From Maritimibacter sp. 55A14 (GTDB taxonomy: Bacteria; Pseudomonadota; Alphaproteobacteria; Rhodobacterales; Rhodobacteraceae), in assembly GCF_003122205.1 (NCBI RefSeq), contig NZ_QEYE01000010.1, forward strand, positions 95,334 to 159,333: a stretch of 64,000 nt of DNA, read 5' to 3'. Below the pieces are notes generated by a model that was not told the origin of the DNA, searched no databases, and was given only the letters and a program-made list of their open reading frames with translations. Positions 59,310 to 64,000 of the stretch are shown piece after piece (position 1 is the stretch's first letter; each line of letters opens with the position of its first letter). The position numbers were made by a program, and so were the translations under genes.

Positions 59310-60497
59310 GTGCCCCTGCGCCCGCTGGAAATCGAGTTCGCAGGCACGCGCGGCCCCCTGATGCGGCTGGCTCTGGCGACTTCGGTCAAGACCGTGTTGA
59401 CGCTCGGCATCTACCGGTTCTGGGCCAAGACCAGGCTGCGGCGCTGGTACTGGTCGGCGGTCCGTCCCGGCGGGGTGCCGCTGGAATATGCGGGCGAGCC
59501 GCTGGAAAAGCTCATGGGCTTCCTGATCGCGGTGGTCTTCCTAGCCTTCTATATCGGGGTCGTGAACCTGGTCCTGGTCTTCTTCAGCTTCTCGCTGCTG
59601 GCCGATAACGGTACGGCCTATGCGCTGTCTTTCGTGGGGCTGGTGCCGTTCTGGTTCTATGCCCGCTACCGTGCCCGGCGCTACCTCCTGGCGCGCACAC
59701 GCTGGCGCGGGTTGCGTTTCGGGCAGGAGCCCGGCGCCTGGGCCTATGCCTGGCGCGCGCTGGGCCACTGGGCGGTGACGCTGCTGAGCCTGGGCCTGCT
59801 GCTGCCGCGCCAGACCTTCTGGCTGGAGAAGTTCCGCACCGACCGCACCTGGTACGGCGCGGCGCGGCTGGAACAGGGCGGCCGCTGGCAGATGCTCTGG
59901 CCCGCGATGCGGCACCTGCTGATGGGCGGCGCGCTGACGGCGCTGGGCCTGGCTGCCACGCTGGTCGCGAAGATGGCCTGGCTCATCGTGGTGCCGGGCG
60001 CGGTCTGGGCGCTGGCCGGGCTGGTCTATTACCGCGTGCATTCCTTCCGTATCCTCGCCGCGCACAAGCGCCTGGCCGGCGGTATCGGCTTCAACGCGCA
60101 GCCGCGGGCGGGCCGGGTGCTGCGCATCTATATCCTCGGCAACTTGCTGATCGCGATCCTTCTTGGGGTGCTGATTACTGCGGTGACCGTGCTTGCCGCC
60201 CTTGCCTTCGCGGCACTGGGCGGGCTGGCGGGACCGGAATTCTGGGCAGCCCTTGGAGGGGGCGGCATCCTGACCGGCGTCACCACAGCCGCCGGGGTCG
60301 TCTTCTATTTCGTGATCTTCATCCTCTGGGGCGTACTCGGGCATGCCTTCGTGACCATGCCGGTGCTGGCCCATTACGCCGAGACGCTGGAGATCGAGAA
60401 CCCGCATCGCCTGGCCGAGGTCACGCAGCGGCCCCGTGATGCCTTCGCCGAGGCCGAGGGCTTCGCCGAGGCACTGGATGTGGGGGCGGCGATATGA
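59310..60497 (+). CDS. DUF898 (YjgN family) membrane protein
   Basis: A 395-residue protein with about six to eight membrane helices. DUF898 features: the start LEIEFAGTRGPLMRLALA, TLGIYRFWAKTRLRRWYWS, and a second similar unit LSLGLLLPRQTFWLEKFRTDRTWYG. Start is a GTG at 59310, three bases after parC. It overlaps the M48 peptidase gene by 4 bases; the DUF898-M48 pair is common. Function unknown, perhaps a partner or substrate channel of the peptidase. Confidence 0.88.
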   Translation: MPLRPLEIEFAGTRGPLMRLALATSVKTVLTLGIYRFWAKTRLRRWYWSAVRPGGVPLEYAGEPLEKLMGFLIAVVFLAFYIGVVNLVLVFFSFSLLADNGTAYALSFVGLVPFWFYARYRARRYLLARTRWRGLRFGQEPGAWAYAWRALGHWAVTLLSLGLLLPRQTFWLEKFRTDRTWYGAARLEQGGRWQMLWPAMRHLLMGGALTALGLAATLVAKMAWLIVVPGAVWALAGLVYYRVHSFRILAAHKRLAGGIGFNAQPRAGRVLRIYILGNLLIAILLGVLITAVTVLAALAFAALGGLAGPEFWAALGGGGILTGVTTAAGVVFYFVIFILWGVLGHAFVTMPVLAHYAETLEIENPHRLAEVTQRPRDAFAEAEGFAEALDVGAAI

Positions 60498-61636
60498 GCG
60501 TCACGATCCATGTCGGCGCCGCGGCGCCGGGCTTTGCCGCATTCGCCGACTATCTGGATGGCGAGCGGTCGCTGGTGCAGCGCGCCGCGCTTTCGATCCT
60601 CGAGGATGCGCCGGGCGGTGCGGCGCTGCGAATCGAGCCGCCCGCGGGCGAGTCGGTGGTCTGGCCGCTTGCGGATGTGCGCGTGCTGCCCGATCAGGCG
60701 GGCGGTCCCGGCATCGTGCTGGGCCGCGACGGGCGCGACCCGGCCCGGCTGATCCTGCGCGACGAGGACGCGGCGGCGCGGCTTGCGGCGCGCTGCCCCG
60801 ATCTGCGGCCGCCGCGTCCCGGACCGGGGCTTTGGCGGCGGCTCGGCCTGATGGCGGCGGGGGCGGCGGGATCGGTCATGGTCATCATCTTCGTCCTGGT
60901 GCCGCTGTTGGCCAACCAGCTTGCCACACTACTGCCGCCCGAGGGCGAGAAGGCACTCGGCGATGCCACGCTTTCCCAGATCCGCGAGGCGCTGTCGCAA
61001 AGCCGCGCGCCGCTCGCCGTCTGCGAGGACGCAGACGGGCAGGCGGCGCTTGATGCGATGGTCGCGCGGCTAGCCGCGGGGGCGGATCTGCCCTATCCGC
61101 TCCAGGTGCAGGTGCTCGATCACGGCATGGTCAACGCCTTCGCGCTGCCGGGCGGCCATGTCATCCTATTCGAGGGGCTGATCGACGCGGCCGAGGAACC
61201 CGAGGAGGTGGCGGCGGTCCTGGCCCATGAGATCGGCCATGTCGCGGCGCGCGATCCGGCGCGGATCGCGCTGCGCACGGCGGGCTCGATCGGGGTTCTG
61301 GGCCTGCTGCTGGGCGATTTCGCCGGCGGCTCGGTGGTCCTGCTGCTCACCGAACGGCTGATCCAGGCGAATTACACCCGTGCCGCGGAAACCGCCGCGG
61401 ACGACTTCGCACACGGGCTGTTGAAGCGCGCCGGAATGCCGCCGGAGGCGCTGGGCGCGATGTTCCGCCGCCTGCGCGAGAAACATGGCGACGCGAAGGG
61501 GCTGGTCGCGCATTTCGCCTCGCATCCGCGGCTGGCCGACCGGATCGCCGCCGCCGAGCGCGCGGGGGACGCGGCGGCTCGGGAACCGGCGCTGACCGAG
61601 GCCCAGTGGCAGGCGTTCCGGGGCATCTGCGACTGA
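60494..61636 (+). CDS. M48-family membrane zinc metalloprotease
   Basis: A 380-residue peptidase. An N-terminal soluble region of about 115 residues is followed by one membrane helix (about 118-141: LMAAGAAGSVMVIIFVLVPLL) and the M48 domain with HEIGH (His245, Glu246, His249) and the third ligand Glu in TRAAETAADDFA. HASHP-like SHPRLADRIA is near the end. M48 peptidases act in membrane or outer-membrane protein quality control. Coupled to DUF898 by an ATGA overlap. Confidence 0.92.
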   Translation: MSVTIHVGAAAPGFAAFADYLDGERSLVQRAALSILEDAPGGAALRIEPPAGESVVWPLADVRVLPDQAGGPGIVLGRDGRDPARLILRDEDAAARLAARCPDLRPPRPGPGLWRRLGLMAAGAAGSVMVIIFVLVPLLANQLATLLPPEGEKALGDATLSQIREALSQSRAPLAVCEDADGQAALDAMVARLAAGADLPYPLQVQVLDHGMVNAFALPGGHVILFEGLIDAAEEPEEVAAVLAHEIGHVAARDPARIALRTAGSIGVLGLLLGDFAGGSVVLLLTERLIQANYTRAAETAADDFAHGLLKRAGMPPEALGAMFRRLREKHGDAKGLVAHFASHPRLADRIAAAERAGDAAAREPALTEAQWQAFRGICD

Positions 61637-61649
61637 AACGCGCGCCGGG

Positions 61650-63011
61650 TCAGACCGGCTCGACCGTCAGCCAGACGCCGCCTTCGGGCCGCAGGGTCAG
61701 GATCAGAACCGGACGCGGGTCGCGGCCCGGCACGCGGGTGAAGCGGAAGCGCGAGATCAGCGTGGACAGGATGATCACCGCCTCCATGATCGCGAAATTC
61801 GCGCCGATGCAGATACGCGGCCCGGCGCCGAAGGGCAGATAGGCAAAGCGGTCATGCTTGGTGCCGGGCGCGAAGCGGTCGGGGTCGAACCGGTCCGGGT
61901 CGTCCCAGAGCAGGTGGTTGCGGTGCAGCGCGTAGATCGGGAGCATCACCGTGTCGCCGCGGCGGATCTCGCGCCCGCAGAGCTTGTCGTCGGCGCGCGC
62001 GCTGCGCGACAGGAAGGCCGCCGGCGGGTAGAGCCGCAGTGTTTCGTCAATGACCTGCCTTGTATAGGTCAGATGCTCCACGTCGTCGGCCGTGGCGGTG
62101 CGGGTGCCCAGTACCTCATGCGCCTCGGAGCGCAGCCGGTCCTGCACGCGCTGATCGAAGGCCATCAGGTAAAGCGCCCAGGAGAGCGCAAGCGCCGTCG
62201 TCTCGTGGCCCGCCACGATGAAGGTCAGCAGGTTGTCGCGCAACTCCGGCGTGGTCATCTTGCGCCCGGTTTCCGGATCCTGGCCCTCCATCAGCAGGTC
62301 CAGCAGATCGGGCACTTCGGGCGGGCCGGCCGCGCGGCGGGCCTCGATCGCGCCGTCCGCGACCCGTTTCATGGCCCGGTTGGCATTGGTGTTGAAGAGC
62401 CGCGCGGGCCGCGGCACCCAGGTCGGAACGCCCAGCACGTCGAAGAGAGAGACCTTCGCGGTCTGCGCGATATACTGGTCGATGGCCCGGTGCACCGCAT
62501 CGCGGTCGAACGCGTCGCCGCCCGAGAACGTCACCTCGCCGATCACCTCGAACGTGGCGGCGACCATCTCGGCATGCATGTCGGCCGCGCGCCCGGCGGC
62601 CGCCCCCACCCGCGCGGCCGAGCGGTCCGCCGCCGCGGTCATGATCGGCGCGAGCCCGGCGATGTTGCGGGCCGAGAAGACCGGCGCCGCGGCACGCCGC
62701 TGCCAGCGCCAATGCGCACCCTCCGCGATGAAGAGGCTCTCGCCGATGGCCGGGCGCAGAATGTTCTTGGTCACGTCCGATTTCGGATAATCGTCGAGCT
62801 TGTCCTTCAGGATGTGCCGGTTGGCCTGCGGGTCCATGACCATGTGCCAGCGCTTGCCGGTCTTGCCGGACACTATGGGTTGGCGGGTGGCGATCTCGGG
62901 GATCAGCTCCAGCACGTTCTGCCGCGCGACCTGAAGCGATTTCAGCACGCCCCAGGGCTCTGTCACCAGCTTCACGCGCGGCGGAAGCTCCGTGGTCCGG
63001 GTTGCGGTCAT
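61650..63011 (-). CDS. Cytochrome P450
   Basis: A 453-residue P450 mono-oxygenase: I-helix AGHETTALALS, K-helix ETLR, the PERF-type region PDRFDPDRF and the heme loop FGAGPRICIG with the cysteine ligand. It looks like a stand-alone class of the CYP family related to bacterial fatty-acid or terpenoid hydroxylases. Redox partner and substrate are not encoded nearby. The ATG at 63011 is chosen; nine further codons are open upstream. Convergent with the M48 gene. Confidence 0.92.
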   Translation of the reverse strand: MTATRTTELPPRVKLVTEPWGVLKSLQVARQNVLELIPEIATRQPIVSGKTGKRWHMVMDPQANRHILKDKLDDYPKSDVTKNILRPAIGESLFIAEGAHWRWQRRAAAPVFSARNIAGLAPIMTAAADRSAARVGAAAGRAADMHAEMVAATFEVIGEVTFSGGDAFDRDAVHRAIDQYIAQTAKVSLFDVLGVPTWVPRPARLFNTNANRAMKRVADGAIEARRAAGPPEVPDLLDLLMEGQDPETGRKMTTPELRDNLLTFIVAGHETTALALSWALYLMAFDQRVQDRLRSEAHEVLGTRTATADDVEHLTYTRQVIDETLRLYPPAAFLSRSARADDKLCGREIRRGDTVMLPIYALHRNHLLWDDPDRFDPDRFAPGTKHDRFAYLPFGAGPRICIGANFAIMEAVIILSTLISRFRFTRVPGRDPRPVLILTLRPEGGVWLTVEPV

Positions 63012-63137
63012 GCGTTCCTCATGTCGGTCCCGCCACATTATATGGGCCTGCCGCGGGCATGGGCAAACCCGCTCGATTGCGCGGTGCGCGGGGCTGGGCT
63101 AGGACGGAGCGCTGTTTTGCAATCGCGAGGGATGCCG

Positions 63138-63719
63138 ATGCGCCTGCCCGGATTTATGCTGATTTGCATCGGTCTCGGTCTCGGGGCCTGCGCGGGCAGG
63201 GAAGACCTGACCCGCCCTCCCGAGCCGATGGGGGATTTCCTGCTGGGACATGCCATCGTCGTGGACCGGCATGCGCGGTTCCTGCCGCCCTCGCGCTATG
63301 CCGAGGACGGGGAATGGAAGGCCGCGCTGACCGAGGCGCTGCGGGCGCGTCTGGGGCGGTATGACGGGACGCGCTACTACCATGTCGCGGTCAACGTCGT
63401 GGGCTATGCGCTGGCCGTGCCCGGCGTGCCGCTGATCCTGTCGCCGAAATCGGCGCTGGTGGTCGAGGCGACGGTCTGGGACGATGCGAGGAAGGTCAAG
63501 CTCAACCCGGAGCCCAGGCAGTTCACGGTGCTCGAAAGTATTTCGCCGCGTACCGTCATCGGCTCCGGCCTGACACAGTCCAGGGAAGCGCAGATGGAGG
63601 GGCTGTCGCAGAACGCCGCGCGGCAGATCCACAAATGGATGCTCCAGCAGAAGGCCGACTGGTTCGGCGCTCCGCTCGGGACGGGAGAGCCGGCCGCGGC
63701 GTCTGTGGTTGAAGCCTGA
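63138..63719 (+). CDS. Hypothetical lipoprotein upstream of tuf
   Basis: A 193-residue putative lipoprotein: signal MRLPGFMLICIGLGLGACAG with lipobox LGAC. The mature part (REDLTRPPEPMGDFLLGHAIVV-type start, then YYHVAVNVVGYALAVPGVPLILSPKSALVVEATVWDD) has no family I can name. The C-terminus is helical. The ATG at 63138 follows GAGGG; an ATG at 63132 is possible. The 154 bases from here to tuf contain no tRNA or gene. Confidence 0.75.
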   Translation: MRLPGFMLICIGLGLGACAGREDLTRPPEPMGDFLLGHAIVVDRHARFLPPSRYAEDGEWKAALTEALRARLGRYDGTRYYHVAVNVVGYALAVPGVPLILSPKSALVVEATVWDDARKVKLNPEPRQFTVLESISPRTVIGSGLTQSREAQMEGLSQNAARQIHKWMLQQKADWFGAPLGTGEPAAASVVEA

Positions 63720-63873
63720 GTGGCCAGTGCCCAAGAGACCGCTGTGAGCCGCGCGGCACGGGCGCCGCGCCCGCGGCCAAGTGGTGCTTGATTTCTGCGT
63801 GGAACCTGATTACCCAGCGCGCGGAGCGAAACCGGCCCCGCAGCGGGCCATAACGAACAGAGGCGTCCGCGAG

Positions 63874-64000
63874 ATGGCAAAGGCAAAGTTTGAACGCACG
63901 AAACCGCATGTGAACATCGGGACGATCGGGCATGTTGACCACGGGAAGACGACGCTGACGGCGGCGATCACGAAGTATTTCGGGGATTTCCGTGCCTATG
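63874..64000 (+). CDS. tuf: Elongation factor Tu, N-terminal part (cut by window edge)
   Basis: EF-Tu delivers aminoacyl-tRNA to the ribosome. Only 42 residues are visible: [20 protein letters not shown], then [16 protein letters not shown], with the P-loop GHVDHGKT. Odd codon use: all visible glycines are GGG and nearly all threonines ACG, unlike the rest of the window, where GGC and ACC dominate. The ribosome-binding site is weak (GCGAG). Probably one of two tuf copies, as is common in proteobacteria. Confidence 0.95.
   Translation, partial: MAKAKFERTKPHVNIGTIGHVDHGKTTLTAAITKYFGDFRAY

Overview
The window is one contiguous stretch of high-GC chromosomal DNA from an alphaproteobacterium, most likely a member of the Rhodobacteraceae (Roseobacter group). 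The basis is the gene content and order: pckA divergent from chvI-chvG-hprK-rapZ-PTS IIA-HPr, rsh-DUF2062-pdxJ-acpS-lepB-rnc-era-recO, a TIGR02302/DUF4175 protein after lysA, DUF6473 and DUF1491 proteins, and enzymes of the ethylmalonyl-CoA pathway. This assignment comes from recognising families by eye, not from a search. Genes are tightly packed, many overlap by 1-11 bases, and I see no rRNA, tRNA, CRISPR array, insertion sequence, integrase or prophage gene.

Layout. 1-9.5 kb: the end of moeA, a membrane protein, greA, ETF-ubiquinone oxidoreductase, a secreted TPR protein, ispE, a polyprenyl diphosphate synthase and small conserved genes. 9.6-16.6 kb: a LysR regulator with an operator-like divergent region, phaB and phaA, an EAL phosphodiesterase, tag, a sterol desaturase-like protein and tlpA. 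16.6-23.4 kb: argH, a small lipoprotein, lysA, a DUF4175 protein and a lipoprotein with a possible Cys-His-Asp triad. 23.5-31.2 kb: tdh-kbl with an upstream XRE-cupin regulator, a TRIC-like channel, rnhA, ispH, a NYN nuclease, folK and rpoZ. 31.2-40.3 kb: the stringent-response/RNA-processing cluster (rsh to recO) ending in a Tag-like protein. 40.3-45.1 kb: a META protein, methylsuccinyl-CoA dehydrogenase, a TauE-type exporter and pckA. 45.4-50.8 kb: ChvI/ChvG, the PTS regulatory branch and an acyltransferase. 50.9-56.9 kb: 3-hydroxybutyryl-CoA dehydrogenase, DUF6473, etfBA, cobalamin adenosyltransferase and a short-chain dehydrogenase. 57-64 kb: parC, a DUF898-M48 pair, a cytochrome P450, a lipoprotein and the start of tuf.

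How the genes fit together. A carbon-metabolism theme recurs: PhaA and PhaB make (R)-3-hydroxybutyryl-CoA, methylsuccinyl-CoA dehydrogenase acts later in the ethylmalonyl-CoA route, EtfAB and ETF-QO carry acyl-CoA dehydrogenase electrons to ubiquinone, the PduO-type enzyme makes the adenosylcobalamin that mutases of that route need, and PckA with ChvG/ChvI and the PTS proteins sits at the gluconeogenic control point. IspE, IspH and the long-chain polyprenyl synthase belong to isoprenoid and quinone supply.

Most of the window is ordinary core genome. I did not find a clearly new multi-gene system. The observations most worth following are GCA/TGC-rich elements upstream of phaA, mcd and hbd; an operator-like nest of palindromes between the LysR gene and a tiny divergent ORF; a precise loss of all four structural-zinc cysteines in Tdh; the lipoprotein with a possible cysteine-hydrolase triad; and a compositionally odd membrane protein inserted between pdxJ and acpS.
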